In this document: piece after piece, positions 8,555 through 17,831 of the stretch
How positions within the stretch are numbered: the stretch's first letter is position 1
Layout: every line of letters starts with the position of its first letter
NCBI GenBank assembly: GCA_958296015.1
Contig: CATQIH010000019.1
Location: 1 to 64,000, forward strand
Origin: Cyclobacteriaceae bacterium
Lineage (GTDB): Bacteria; Bacteroidota; Bacteroidia; Cytophagales; Cyclobacteriaceae
DNA: 64,000 nt
Direction: 5' to 3'
Notes under the pieces: generated by a model
The model's input: the letters and a program-made list of their open reading frames with translations, nothing else
Databases searched by the model: none
What the model was told of the DNA's origin: nothing
Program-made: the position numbers and the translations under genes

Positions 8555-9970
8555 ATGGGAAAAAAAGGAACAATCATACTGGAAAAGGTGCTCGTGGAGA
8601 AGATGGCTGCCGAAGGCAAGTGCATTGCCTACCACAATGAGCAGGTAGTCTTTATCAACCAGACGGCTCCGGGCGACGTGGTGGATGTGCGCATTACCCG
8701 CAAGCGCAAGAAACATATGGAAGGCACGCCCATTCATTTTCATCACTACTCGGAGCTGCGCGTGACACCTTTTTGCCAGCACTTCGGTACCTGCGGCGGC
8801 TGCAAGTGGCAGCACATCCCTTATGAGCAGCAACTGGCCTACAAGCAGCAGCAGATTGCCGACAACTTCCAGCGGATCGGCAAGATTGATCTGCCGGATA
8901 TTTCTCCCATTCTGCCTTCGGCTGAAACGCGCTACTACCGCAACAAGCTGGAATATGCCTTCTCCAGCAAGCGATGGTTCACCCGCGAAGAGATAGCCTC
9001 CGGCCAGGAGCTTGACCGCCGTGCCCTGGGCTTCCATATGCCGCAGAGCTTTGATAGAGTGCTGCCCATTGCGCATTGCTACCTGCAACCCGCTCCTTCC
9101 AATGAGATCAGACTCGCCATTGATGCCTATGCCAAAGCCCACGACCTGACCTATTACGATGCCAACACACACGAAGGGCTGCTGCGTACGCTCACCATCC
9201 GCAACAGCAGCCACGGCGAAGTGATGCTGGTGGTACAGTTTGGAGGCGGCGGGCTTCGGCCTGAAGCTGCTGACCAGATTGAGGAGATGCTGGCTTATAT
9301 CATGGCTACTTTCCCCAATATCACTTCATTGCAGTATGTGATCAACCCCAAGAAGAACGACACCTACCACGATCAGGAGGTGAAGCACTATGCGGGTTCG
9401 TCCTATATCACCGAGACGATGGAAGGGCTACAGTTCAGGATCAGTGCCAAGTCGTTTTACCAGACCAATGCGCAGCAGGCGTACACGCTATACAAAGTAG
9501 CCCGTACTTTTGCCGGACTCACTGGCAGCGAAGTGGTGTATGATCTGTATACAGGCACTGGCACCATTGCCAACTTTGTGGCAGCCAATGCCGGTAAAGT
9601 AGTAGGACTTGAATACGTGGAAGAAGCCATCGCGGATGCCAAAGTGAATGCACAACTTAATAACCTAACCAACACGGCTTTCTTTGCCGGAGACATCAAA
9701 GACCTATTGCAGGATGAATTGATCAGCGCGCACGGCAGGCCGGATGTGATCATCACCGACCCGCCCCGCATTGGTATGCACCCGGATGTGGTCAAAAAAC
9801 TGATGGACATCAAAGCGCGGAAGATCGTGTATGTGAGTTGCGGGCCGGCCACGCAGGCACGCGATATTGCCATGCTTGATGCACTGTATCAAGTGACCCA
9901 CATACAGCCGGTAGATATGTTTCCGCATACCCACCATGTGGAAAATGTTGCCCTGCTGGAGTTGAGATAA
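8555..9970 (+). CDS. rlmD: 23S rRNA (uracil-5-)-methyltransferase RlmD family
   Basis: The product (471 aa) has an N-terminal TRAM-like RNA-binding domain (about 5-60). Iron-sulfur ligands follow at Cys74, Cys80, Cys83 (CQHFGTCGGCKW) and Cys175. The C-terminal Rossmann methyltransferase domain carries VYDLYTGTGTIANF (SAM binding), DPPRIGMH, and the catalytic Cys429 in YVSCGPATQARD. These enzymes add a methyl group to C5 of a uridine in 23S rRNA (U1939 in E. coli, or U747 for the RlmC branch). The exact target uridine in this organism is not proven. It starts 20 bp after the peptidase stop. The following gap, 9971-10573, carries one palindrome and no gene. Confidence 0.92.
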   Translation: MGKKGTIILEKVLVEKMAAEGKCIAYHNEQVVFINQTAPGDVVDVRITRKRKKHMEGTPIHFHHYSELRVTPFCQHFGTCGGCKWQHIPYEQQLAYKQQQIADNFQRIGKIDLPDISPILPSAETRYYRNKLEYAFSSKRWFTREEIASGQELDRRALGFHMPQSFDRVLPIAHCYLQPAPSNEIRLAIDAYAKAHDLTYYDANTHEGLLRTLTIRNSSHGEVMLVVQFGGGGLRPEAADQIEEMLAYIMATFPNITSLQYVINPKKNDTYHDQEVKHYAGSSYITETMEGLQFRISAKSFYQTNAQQAYTLYKVARTFAGLTGSEVVYDLYTGTGTIANFVAANAGKVVGLEYVEEAIADAKVNAQLNNLTNTAFFAGDIKDLLQDELISAHGRPDVIITDPPRIGMHPDVVKKLMDIKARKIVYVSCGPATQARDIAMLDALYQVTHIQPVDMFPHTHHVENVALLELR

Positions 9971-10179
9971 ATGGAGCTTTAGGTTGAGCGGTTTATGGAT
10001 CACCCGCAACTTGAGTTAAATACTTACATACACGAAATAATACGAGGTATGCAGCAGTAAAACCAGGTAAAGTGCGTCTGGTTGGGTAATGTATTTGTGT
10101 ACATGGGATGGGTAGGATATAGGAATATTGCAATTGTAAGAGAATAACGTGTATGAGGTATTTTTGATAGCCTTCTGCT

Positions 10180-10214
10180 TTATCAGCGATGGGCTTAAAG
10201 CCCATCGCTGATAA
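10180..10214. repeat. 35-nt near-perfect palindrome, GGGCTTAAAGCCC core
   Basis: TTATCAGCGATGGGCTTAAA pairs with the following half as a strong stem, and a second right half (AGCCCATCGCTGATAA) is repeated directly after it at 10218-10233. It lies in the 603-bp gap between rlmD and the next gene. The core is shared with hairpins at 3766 and 50690. I see no gene in this gap; a promoter for the kinase is likely in its AT-rich 3' part, but no clear consensus is visible. Confidence 0.65.
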
Positions 10215-10573
10215 AGAAGCCCATCGCTGATAAGAAGTACTCTTTATTACCTCAATCAACTATTTAATTAATTTCTAAAAAACAGCACAACCTGGACATT
10301 CAAACAAGCATGTTCAAATAGTACAAAAAACAATACTTCCCAAAGATTGTAACCCGCTGTGTCTTCATAAACAACTCATCTTCCCGGTTAGCAGGCAGTG
10401 CTACTGTGAAACCTTTCGCTAAAATGCATTCTGTAGTTAATTGTTACCCGACAAAATGGGAGGTTATGCTGCGCTTTTATTGTTCAATACTATTTTTTTA
10501 TAATTTCAGGCTTGTTATACCAACATAGCAGTAATATTTATGAAAGTCACGTGCAGGGAATCCAGAAAAAAGT

Positions 10574-12874
10574 ATGGCATTTTTTGATGAGAAGAACTTA
10601 TATTCAACACATGAAACACAACTGAAGATTGTAGCATCTTTAGGTGAACCCATTGATTTCAGGCAAGACCCGGACTGGTGCTACAAAAGCTCCACAGGGC
10701 AATACCATTATGAGGCTTTTATCATTGAAAATACCATCATCTACCTGAAAGAAACAGGGCGGCATACTCCCAGAGATACCAAGATGTTGCACACTTTTCT
10801 GCAAAAAATCATCGCTTCCCTGCCCTCCGGACCTCTTTATCTAATTGATGACATTGCCCGGCTTGATGCCGGTGAGGCAGCTTACAAAAGCAAGTTCAGT
10901 AAGTTTCATACCGCATTCAAAGACTTTTTCGATCATATTTACGTCATTACTCCTGAGGCAAAAAGCCAGATGCCTCTCAATTGGCTCCCTGCCAATGCAA
11001 GCGTATCTACCTCTGCAAAGGAAGCGTATCAGCAATGCAGGAACCAACAGTCTGCCTTTACAAACTTCAAGGAGAATGATGATGCTGAACTGGCGAAAAT
11101 GTCGCGTCAGGATCTGATCAGGCACCTTAAAGAGGCACAGGCAGCAAACAGGGAGCTGCGCGAAAATAATAGGCACAACATGCCTGGCCATCTTTCCGAA
11201 GTCCAGCATCAGGATATCCTACACCTGTTACAGGTGGCTGTAAATGACCATAGTACAGCAGAACAGCTGCCCATGTCTACAGAAGACAGTGCCTCCTTCT
11301 TACAACTCAGGGAACTGATCGGACATTTGATAGACAGCCGCGATCAACTTGTATCTACCTTATCGTCTATTGACGATGATGTGTATGTTTTCAACAAAGC
11401 GCATCAGCTAATCTCCAGCCATGCACATCCGGAAAAAGCAGTGTTCCTACATAACCCGGAGGAGCATCTGGGCATACACTATCAGGAGCTACTTGAAAGT
11501 GCTATTGCAGCACAACTGGACGTGGTGTTACAACATGTGAAGAACACAAAGCTTACCCAGCAGTTTGAGTACTGCCTTCCTAAAACAGGATATGGCTTGT
11601 ATTTCAAGGTCAATATCAGCTACCGGAAAGACAGCATTGGCGATTACGCAGGCTTCACGATGGTGATTAGAGAAATTACGGAAGAGAAAATTGCCGATAA
11701 AAAGATCATTGCCAGCGAGAAGAAATATCGTTCTGTGGTAGAGAGTGTGCGGGAAATTATCCTTCAGACCAACCTACAGGGGCAATTGGCTTATATCAAT
11801 CCGGCCTGGAGAGAAATCAGTGCCTACGATGTATACGAAAGCCTGGACAAATCTATTCTGGACTTTGTGCATCCGGCTGATAGGACGTATGTGCAGGGCT
11901 TGATGCAGAACCTGATGGACAGCAAGTGTGATCATGTGAAGCAGGAAATGCGATTTACTGATAAGTTTGGCCAGATATTCTGGGTAGATATGTTCTTCCA
12001 GCCTTACCTTGATGACAGTGGCTCTATTACAGGCATCTCAGGTACGCTAAATGATATTACCAAACGGAAAAAAGCCGAAGAAGTCCTTAGGCAGAGTAAC
12101 AAGTTGCTGGAGTCTATCAACAAAAATATCAAAAAAGCAGAGAAGAAGCTACAGGAAAAGAACCAGGAGCTTATCAAAACCAATCAGGAACTGGATCGCT
12201 TTGTCTACAGTGCCTCTCATGATCTGCGGGCACCGCTAGCCTCTACGCTGGGACTGATCAACATCTCACGCATCTCCGAAGATACTCAGGAGCGCACCTA
12301 CTACCTGGAACTGATGGAGCAGAGCCTGAACCGTATGGATAAGCTCATTCAGGACCTCACAGACTATTCAAGGAATGCCCGACTGGCTATTGAAACGGAA
12401 GATATCAACTTTGAGCACATGATCAAAGATATCTTCCAACGCCTCAAATACCTCAAAAACATTGATACCGTAGCTGTAAACACCGATATAGCCATAGCAT
12501 CTGATTTTCATTCAGACAAGATCAGGTTATATATTATTCTCATTAACTTGCTATCTAACGCAATCAAATACCATAAATACGATCAGCCAAAGCCTTATAT
12601 CAATATCAACATCATGGCCAATGCACAGCGGGTGGTGGTAACGGTGGCAGACAATGGCATAGGTATTGATAAAAACTACATGGATAAGATATTTACCATG
12701 TTCTTCCAGGTTTCCAGAGATGCCGTGGGGTCGGGTTTGGGGCTCTACATTACCAGAGAAACTGTCAATAAGCTTCATGGCAGCATCAAAGTAACTTCAG
12801 TGATCAATGAAGGGACTTCTTTTACAGTAACCATACCCAATGCGACATCTTATCGGTACGAGACAGAAGATTGA
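10574..12874 (+). CDS. Cytoplasmic PAS-domain sensor histidine kinase, 766 aa
   Basis: No signal peptide or membrane helix is seen. Residues 1-150 resemble a sensory input region of unknown type. A helical linker (KMSRQDLIRHLKEAQAANRE) and at least one clear PAS/PAC domain (about 385-505; EKKYRSVVESVREIILQTN to GTLNDITKRKKAEEVL) follow, with a likely degenerate PAS before it (about 250-375). After a coiled coil comes a HisKA domain with phospho-accepting His549 (SASHDLRAPLAS). An ATP-binding domain has the N box (NLLSNAIKYH), G1 (VADNGIGID) and G2 (GSGLGLYI). It autophosphorylates in response to an unknown intracellular or redox signal. A single-domain response regulator follows 43 bp downstream and is the likely partner. 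Confidence 0.92.
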   Translation: MAFFDEKNLYSTHETQLKIVASLGEPIDFRQDPDWCYKSSTGQYHYEAFIIENTIIYLKETGRHTPRDTKMLHTFLQKIIASLPSGPLYLIDDIARLDAGEAAYKSKFSKFHTAFKDFFDHIYVITPEAKSQMPLNWLPANASVSTSAKEAYQQCRNQQSAFTNFKENDDAELAKMSRQDLIRHLKEAQAANRELRENNRHNMPGHLSEVQHQDILHLLQVAVNDHSTAEQLPMSTEDSASFLQLRELIGHLIDSRDQLVSTLSSIDDDVYVFNKAHQLISSHAHPEKAVFLHNPEEHLGIHYQELLESAIAAQLDVVLQHVKNTKLTQQFEYCLPKTGYGLYFKVNISYRKDSIGDYAGFTMVIREITEEKIADKKIIASEKKYRSVVESVREIILQTNLQGQLAYINPAWREISAYDVYESLDKSILDFVHPADRTYVQGLMQNLMDSKCDHVKQEMRFTDKFGQIFWVDMFFQPYLDDSGSITGISGTLNDITKRKKAEEVLRQSNKLLESINKNIKKAEKKLQEKNQELIKTNQELDRFVYSASHDLRAPLASTLGLINISRISEDTQERTYYLELMEQSLNRMDKLIQDLTDYSRNARLAIETEDINFEHMIKDIFQRLKYLKNIDTVAVNTDIAIASDFHSDKIRLYIILINLLSNAIKYHKYDQPKPYININIMANAQRVVVTVADNGIGIDKNYMDKIFTMFFQVSRDAVGSGLGLYITRETVNKLHGSIKVTSVINEGTSFTVTIPNATSYRYETED

Positions 12875-12917
12875 GCTTATTTAAGACATTGATTCGTAGT
12901 ATTTTATAAAGTAGTAT

Positions 12918-13343
12918 ATGAAGAAGATCAGGAAATTGTTATTGATAGACGACGACCACATCAACAATATTATTTTTGAAAAGCTGTCCGGCTTTGCCGG
13001 TTTTGCAGAGGAGATTGTAAGCTTTATCAGTGCTGTTGATGGGCTGGATTATCTAAAGGAATTGCAGAAAAACGAAGAGGAGCCACCCAACATCATTTTC
13101 CTCGACATCCGAATGCCTATTGTGAATGGGTGGGAGTTTCTAGAAAGACTTAGTGAGTTCAGAGAGGCTTATTTTAACAATACCAGCATTTATATGCTCA
13201 CTTCCTCCTCGGACCAGTCGGATGTGAACAAAGCCAAAAACTTTGCTATTGTCAACGACTACCTAGTGAAGCCTATGACCATAGAAGCCCTAAAAAAGCT
13301 ACAGGAAAAACACCAGGAGCAGATTATAGAAGGAGAAAAATAA
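12918..13343 (+). CDS. Single-domain response regulator (CheY-like)
   Basis: The product (141 aa) is a stand-alone receiver domain: acidic pocket DDDH (residues 11-14), phospho-acceptor Asp63 (IFLDIRMP), the conserved Thr/Ser at MLTSSS, and Lys118 (YLVKPM). It has no output domain. It follows the PAS histidine kinase by 43 bp and is probably co-transcribed with it. Such regulators pass the phosphoryl group to a further protein or act by direct binding. The gene ends directly against the stop of the convergent NDH-2 gene with no spacer. Confidence 0.93.
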   Translation: MKKIRKLLLIDDDHINNIIFEKLSGFAGFAEEIVSFISAVDGLDYLKELQKNEEEPPNIIFLDIRMPIVNGWEFLERLSEFREAYFNNTSIYMLTSSSDQSDVNKAKNFAIVNDYLVKPMTIEALKKLQEKHQEQIIEGEK

Positions 13344-14735
13344 TCATTTGTTTACCGAATCAGGAGCCTTTTCCGGTTCATGCTCCGATTCATCCACAAT
13401 TTCTCTGGAAAGGATTGATTCCTGTACATCACCCTCATTATCGTTGGGCACATAGGGCTTGATAATCAGTCGGCTGCTGTATTTGTAGAACAGGTAGTTG
13501 AGTATCCAGTTGATAAAAGTGCCCAGTTTGTTTCTAAAGCCCACCAGGTAGTAGATATGCACGACCCACCAGCTCATCCAGGCAAACCATCCTCCGGTAC
13601 TGATATTGCCGGCCAGGTCAGCTACTGCCTTATTACGCCCTATTGTGGCAATAGTCCCTCTGTTTGTATAGTCAAAAGGATGCATCTGTTTGCCTTTTTG
13701 CAAAGCCAGCAAGTTTTTAGCAAGATGCCTACCCTGCTGAATAGCCACCTGTGCTACGCCGGGATGCCCCTCAGGGTATTTCTCATTAACCTGCCAGGCA
13801 ACATCGCCAATGGCAAAGATGTTATCGTAACCTGCTATTCTGTTGTATTCATCTACTTTGTAGGAACCTCTAACGACACATTCTTGTGACAGTCCTTCTA
13901 TGTTACATCCCTGCACACCGGCTCCCCAGATCAGCGTACCGGCTTTTAGGGTGTCTCCACTTTTCAGCGTGACCATCTGGCCGTCGTATTGCACTACTTT
14001 GTCATTAAGGATGATATCAACATCCATTTCTTTGAGAAACTTGTAGGTTGTCTTACCTGCTTTTTCCGACATGCCCGGCAATAAGATATCATGGCTATGT
14101 ATCAAATAGATATTCATGCTGGCAATATCGAGTTCGGGATAGTCTTTGGGCAACACATGCTTTCTCATTTCCGATAAGGTTCCTGCCAGTTCCACACCGG
14201 TAGGCCCTCCGCCAACGATCACAAAGTTGAGCAGCATGGATTTTTCTTCTTCATCTTTGGTGAAAGTAGCCCGCTCGAAGCTTTCCAAAAACTTGCTGCG
14301 CATGTTGAGTGCATTGCGTAGCGTTTTGAGCGGCAGCCCGTATCTTTGAATAGACTTATTGCCAAAATAATTGGTTTCCGAACCAGTAGCAAGGATCAAA
14401 TAATCGTAGGAAATACTATCGATGCTGGTTTTGATCTCTTTCTTTTCAGGGTCGATTCCAGTCACTTTAACCATCCTAAAATGCACATCCTTGCCACGTT
14501 CTACCAGGTTTCTGAGCGGATCTGCAATAGAATCCGGTTCTATGCCTGCGGTAGCTGCCTGATAGAGCAGGGGAATGAATGTGTGGTAATTGTTTTTGTC
14601 TAACAGCACCACCTGAAAATCATCGTTCAGAAACTTTACCAGATTCATGCCTGCAAAACCGCCGCCAATCACTATGACCCGCTTCTTGGTGGTGGCAGGT
14701 ATGCACAAATAAAACTCTTCACTTACCTTTGTCAT
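13344..14735 (-). CDS. ndh: Type II NADH dehydrogenase (NDH-2)
   Basis: The product (463 aa) is a two-dinucleotide-binding flavoprotein. It has an FAD-binding GGGFAGM motif near residue 24, a second NAD-binding GGGPTGVELAG motif near residue 175, and the FAD ribityl motif YDNIFAIGDVAW near 305. The C-terminus has an amphipathic or membrane-anchoring segment (GWFAWMSWWVVHIYYLVGF), typical of NDH-2. It oxidises NADH and reduces quinone at the inner face of the membrane without pumping protons. The N-terminal 15 residues before RVIVIGGGFAG are slightly longer than usual, and a later start is possible. It is convergent with the response regulator and abuts it with no spacer. The region upstream (14736-15181) is noncoding except for a possible 43-aa reading frame. 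Confidence 0.93.
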   Translation of the reverse strand: MTKVSEEFYLCIPATTKKRVIVIGGGFAGMNLVKFLNDDFQVVLLDKNNYHTFIPLLYQAATAGIEPDSIADPLRNLVERGKDVHFRMVKVTGIDPEKKEIKTSIDSISYDYLILATGSETNYFGNKSIQRYGLPLKTLRNALNMRSKFLESFERATFTKDEEEKSMLLNFVIVGGGPTGVELAGTLSEMRKHVLPKDYPELDIASMNIYLIHSHDILLPGMSEKAGKTTYKFLKEMDVDIILNDKVVQYDGQMVTLKSGDTLKAGTLIWGAGVQGCNIEGLSQECVVRGSYKVDEYNRIAGYDNIFAIGDVAWQVNEKYPEGHPGVAQVAIQQGRHLAKNLLALQKGKQMHPFDYTNRGTIATIGRNKAVADLAGNISTGGWFAWMSWWVVHIYYLVGFRNKLGTFINWILNYLFYKYSSRLIIKPYVPNDNEGDVQESILSREIVDESEHEPEKAPDSVNK

Positions 14736-14890
14736 CGTTCACTCATTTAAAGTTGAACACATTTATAAACCACTAAATACATTGATCTTTTTGTTGATCA
14801 AATTGCGCATATACCTATACAACTACCAAAGAGAAAATTTGTTAGCGTGTTCAGGTGCCCGGCGAACTCATTAAGTTTGTCATGTAGTCA

Positions 14891-15022
14891 TCAGACAGCA
14901 AAATGATCAGGCCAACAGATGATCACGATCAGCATCCATCGCATCCAGTACAAATTTTTCTTTGGCTTGATGGAAAGCAACATCACTAACACTGCCAGCA
15001 AAATAAGAACAATAATAATCAT
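14891..15022 (-). CDS. Possible small membrane protein, 43 aa
   Basis: The minus-strand frame from ATG 15022-15020 to TGA at 14893-14891 encodes 43 residues: a hydrophobic stretch (MIIIVLILLAVLVMLLSI), a basic loop (KPKKNLYWMRW) and a second hydrophobic stretch (MLIVIICW). A purine-rich AAGAAAAAG lies just before the start. Two-helix mini-proteins of this shape are common in Bacteroidota but hard to verify by eye. It sits upstream of NDH-2 on the same strand, so joint expression is possible. It may be a chance frame. Confidence 0.4.
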   Translation of the reverse strand: MIIIVLILLAVLVMLLSIKPKKNLYWMRWMLIVIICWPDHFAV

Positions 15023-15181
15023 ATTTCTTTTTCTTGTTTGCTGAAAATCAGTCTAACACACATAAATCGGCTATAGTGCTCATTGTTTGAAAAATAATTG
15101 GTCATAAGCTTTTCATTATCAGCATATATTTTATACATTATACGATACTAATTTTTTTTCAACCTCAACAATTTTTCAAAT

Positions 15182-15948
15182 ATGAACCTTCAAGATGAAC
15201 TCGTCAGGGCTGACCAGCACCGTCAGCGCAGGTTTTCCGGCCAGGTTTCTTTGGATGACATCAAAGATATGCTGGCACAAGAGTGCAAAACCGAAAGCAA
15301 CGCACTGCAAAGGCTGGGTATTCCCCGGCAAAAGATTGTGATGGGGCAAAGGAGCTGGCTACAGCAGTGCAGGCTCAACCAGACGTATCACGGTGGCGTC
15401 TACCACCAGGATGACGTGCGCAGCATCTGCCTGGACTATCAGATGCGTATGCTGCCAAGCCACCTATATACCGGCCCGGTAGACCCGTTGTTTGGCTCAA
15501 AGGTAAGAAGGTTTGAGAGCAGCAGCAGCAGCTTACCACCAAAGAGGCAGCAGGCAATTACTTTATTGTGGCACCAGCAGAAACCTTTGCTCTGGAAGAA
15601 AGGCAGCGACCTATTGAAAACATCGATCCGCTGCTGCTCTACAAGGTAGACGACCATTTTTATAAGCTGGTGCACCAGTGGGGTGCAGACCTGCATGTGT
15701 TTCGGTATGTAAACTCTTGGCGGCACCGTAGTCTGCTGCACATGACTGCCCACTGGATGCTGGTCACCTTTATGCTGGCCATGATGCTGCTGGGCTTCTT
15801 TGTACCAGACCTGGGAAGTGCCGCCCTGATAGCCACCCTGATTTCCGGGTTGATTGGGTGGATGCATTTTTCTTCATTGCACGACCAGCCCAAAGAGGTG
15901 CAGCATCTGTATTCCAAATACAACTGGAACCAGACATGGACGTACTGA
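15182..15948 (+). pseudogene. Membrane-protein gene with an internal 2-bp frameshift, unknown family
   Basis: One frame from ATG 15182 reads well to KVRRFE (about 15517) and then turns into low-complexity sequence (SSSSSLPP). The +2 frame begins QQQQLTTKEAAGNYFIVAPA at the same place and continues to 15948. Dropping one AG from the GAGAGCAG at 15515-15522 joins them exactly into a 254-residue protein. The N-terminal 150 residues are soluble. The C-terminal part has two transmembrane helices (TAHWMLVTFMLAMMLLGFF and AALIATLISGLIGWM). I do not recognise the family. The dinucleotide change next to a CAG run could be a real mutation, a switchable repeat or a sequence error. Confidence 0.65.
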
Positions 15949-16094
15949 AAAGAAGTCTGCTGATCGCTTTTTATGTACTCATGATACTGGTTGGTATTAT
16001 TGGGTTCATCGCTGTACGCTCTTTACAGCATGACCGAAACCCTGCTAAATTATCCGGGAATTCAGTAGGACAACCTTATGTATTGCATCCATAA
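15936..16094 (+). CDS. Small single-pass membrane protein, 52 aa
   Basis: The ATG at 15936 overlaps the end of the preceding frameshifted gene by 13 bp. The product has one transmembrane helix (LLIAFYVLMILVGIIGFIAV) and a short charged C-terminal tail (RSLQHDRNPAKL). The overlap suggests translational coupling with the membrane protein upstream, and the two may form a complex. A longer in-frame start at 15858 would lie deep inside the upstream gene and is unlikely. No family is recognised. Confidence 0.5.
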   Translation: MDVLKRSLLIAFYVLMILVGIIGFIAVRSLQHDRNPAKLSGNSVGQPYVLHP

Positions 16095-16156
16095 ACTGTT
16101 TAACAATCACCTGTTTTATAGGCTTCTGCATAAGTGGAGGTCTTTAAAACAGTTTT

Positions 16157-16948
16157 TTAGTTGATTTTAGTAAGTAGTAGGTTCTGGTCTGTATCAATTT
16201 CCTGTAGATCTTCGTTTAGCAGCTCCAGTTCCAAATTATTCCTTTTACGCAGGTTGATAGCCTGCGGCATTGCGTCGCTGGTGATATGCAGGATTGTATC
16301 TTCATTACTGACGATCTCACAGTTTCCCCAATACTGCCTGGCTGTATCGCTGGCAATGGGTTCTTCCAGCGAGGGCAGGTAGGCTTGCTGCAAAAAAAAC
16401 TGCCACGTACCCTTAGCACTGTCCAGTGCCAGCGTCGTTTTGATGCCATCACAATCATGGCAGGGAAGTACGCCTTCATATACCTGCCACCCCTGGTAGT
16501 TGAACATCAGGTTGCGGACTTCATCCGGCCAGTAAAACCTAGCTCCTTGCTGCTGTATCTCCACAGTAGTATCTTGCTGAATGTAAATAATGGCGATACC
16601 CGGTTTAATGGTATCAAACAAAGCTACAATGTACCCCTGTGTCACAGAGTTCGAGTGGGGCGCGATCGTATACAATACATGATCGCGCTTAAGGGCTTTT
16701 GCAGTCCGCAGCTCCTTTAGGGTGGCTGGCAACAGGCTGTCTCCTACCAGCTTTGACAATTGTGAATGCAGCGGCTCCGTTTGCCATAAGCCTACTGCAT
16801 TGGGAGTTTTCCCTACAAAATCATTCAGGTACTCAAAGCTCTGAAACTCCTGCCTGATAGAATCGGCATTTTCTTCGCTGATAGGTTGGTAGCATCTTAT
16901 CTGGAGCAGGGTAAGTGATAAGAGAGCAACAAAAAGTAAAAATTTCAT
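16157..16948 (-). CDS. NlpE-like envelope protein
   Basis: I chose the ATG at 16948, which gives MKFLLFVALLSLTLLQIRC, a hydrophobic leader ending in Cys. The residues before that Cys (QIR) do not fit a standard lipobox, so lipidation is doubtful. Residues 1-150 are an unfamiliar mixed domain. The C-terminal 110 residues match the NlpE N-terminal fold: YEGVLPCHDCDGIKTTLALD with its CxxC, then WQFFLQQ, GNCEIVSNEDTILHI and INLRKR strands. In E. coli NlpE this domain senses copper or redox state and lipoprotein sorting and signals to Cpx, but Bacteroidota relatives are mostly uncharacterised. Envelope location and a metal or redox link are inference. Confidence 0.7.
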   Translation of the reverse strand: MKFLLFVALLSLTLLQIRCYQPISEENADSIRQEFQSFEYLNDFVGKTPNAVGLWQTEPLHSQLSKLVGDSLLPATLKELRTAKALKRDHVLYTIAPHSNSVTQGYIVALFDTIKPGIAIIYIQQDTTVEIQQQGARFYWPDEVRNLMFNYQGWQVYEGVLPCHDCDGIKTTLALDSAKGTWQFFLQQAYLPSLEEPIASDTARQYWGNCEIVSNEDTILHITSDAMPQAINLRKRNNLELELLNEDLQEIDTDQNLLLTKIN

Positions 16949-17023
16949 AAGAGAGCTTTGTAGGTAGTATACTTGCAAAGCTAATTTTAGTAATTTTTTT
17001 CTGATTACTATACTATTATCCGG

Positions 17024-17527
17024 TTAGTTGCGCCAATATTTTAACAATACTCCTTTTGCACCATAGACAGGATCTTTTTCAGGCAGTGGCACCTTGGCTA
17101 TCTGCTGATCAGCCTGTGGTCTCTCGCCGGATTTGCCATAGTTCATATCAAAATACTGTCCGGAAGGATATGCTCCTACGCAGGCGAAGTCGGAAGAAGC
17201 CCGTAGGTTTTTATGCGCCACGCCTGCGGGAATGACTACAATATCTCCCGCTTTCAGCGTAGTAGTGATGCCTTCAGGTCCACCGAGCTGCACCTGTGCA
17301 TCTCCCCGGTAGATTCCCAGTACCTCATGCGCTGTGCTATGGTAGTGATGATAGGTATAAATACCGTTGCGCCAAGAGCTGCCCCATGCATTGCAGTGCA
17401 ACATTTCCTCTACCTGAGCAGCCGCATGTCCTGCTGACAAATCTATTGCCTGCCGGTAAATGATTAGGGGAAGTCTGGTATTGTTAGGAAAAGTACCATC
17501 GTCTTTCAGCGTATGTGCTTCGGTCAT
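17024..17527 (-). CDS. Cupin-domain protein (YjlB-like)
   Basis: The product (167 aa) is a small single-cupin protein. The metal-binding motif is recognisable as YHHYHSTAHEVLGIYRG (two His and a Glu on the first cupin motif), followed by GDIVVIPAGVAHKNLRAS, which supplies the third His. The W-G-xSWRNG and PNNTRLPLIIYR N-terminal segments match the YjlB-type family. The function of that family is not established; small cupins often bind Fe or Mn and act as dioxygenases, isomerases or sugar-binding proteins. The gene stands alone, with a transposon-like element 62 bp upstream of its start. Confidence 0.85.
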   Translation of the reverse strand: MTEAHTLKDDGTFPNNTRLPLIIYRQAIDLSAGHAAAQVEEMLHCNAWGSSWRNGIYTYHHYHSTAHEVLGIYRGDAQVQLGGPEGITTTLKAGDIVVIPAGVAHKNLRASSDFACVGAYPSGQYFDMNYGKSGERPQADQQIAKVPLPEKDPVYGAKGVLLKYWRN

Positions 17528-17588
17528 GGGATAGGCTTTAGGGCTTTGATTTTAGGTGTTAACAGATGTATTTTGTTATCTACGATTT

Positions 17589-17758
17589 TATACTACGGTA
17601 CATTTCCCCGAAAGTGGACTGTGTCCCACAGCCCACGGCGACACGGTCCGACCGCGCGGCCGACCCGGCAGGGGGTGTCCCGCACAGCCCACGGCTTCCA
17701 TACCCCGGTTTGTGCTGCCTTGGCCCGGTCCCACAAACCGGGAATGTACCGTAGTATA
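17589..17758. mobile_element. MITE-like element, 170 bp, with perfect ends and 9-bp target duplication
   Basis: The left end TATACTACGGTACATT (17589-17604) is matched exactly by its complement at 17743-17758. The element is flanked by identical 9-bp direct repeats CTACGATTT at 17580-17588 and 17759-17767. The interior is much richer in G+C than its surroundings. It contains a direct repeat (CAGCCCACGGC) and nested hairpins, for example CCCCGGTTTGTG pairing with CACAAACCGGG near the right end. It carries no transposase. Ends plus a target duplication are the signature of a non-autonomous DNA transposon. The family of the mobilising transposase is not known. Confidence 0.85.
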
Positions 17759-17831
17759 CTACGATTTACTTCGCTAATTATTTGTGCCTTGTGCATTTAT
17801 TTTTAGGCTACTTACAATTTTTACGTATGTT

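Noticed and set aside
8417-9214. 265-codon open frame on the minus strand opposite rlmD
   Set aside because: It lies entirely opposite the end of the peptidase gene and rlmD, whose motifs are intact, and its protein has no recognisable pattern.
17513-17806. Short plus- and minus-strand frames in the transposon-like element
   Set aside because: They arise from the GC-rich repeat interior and have no start signals or motifs.
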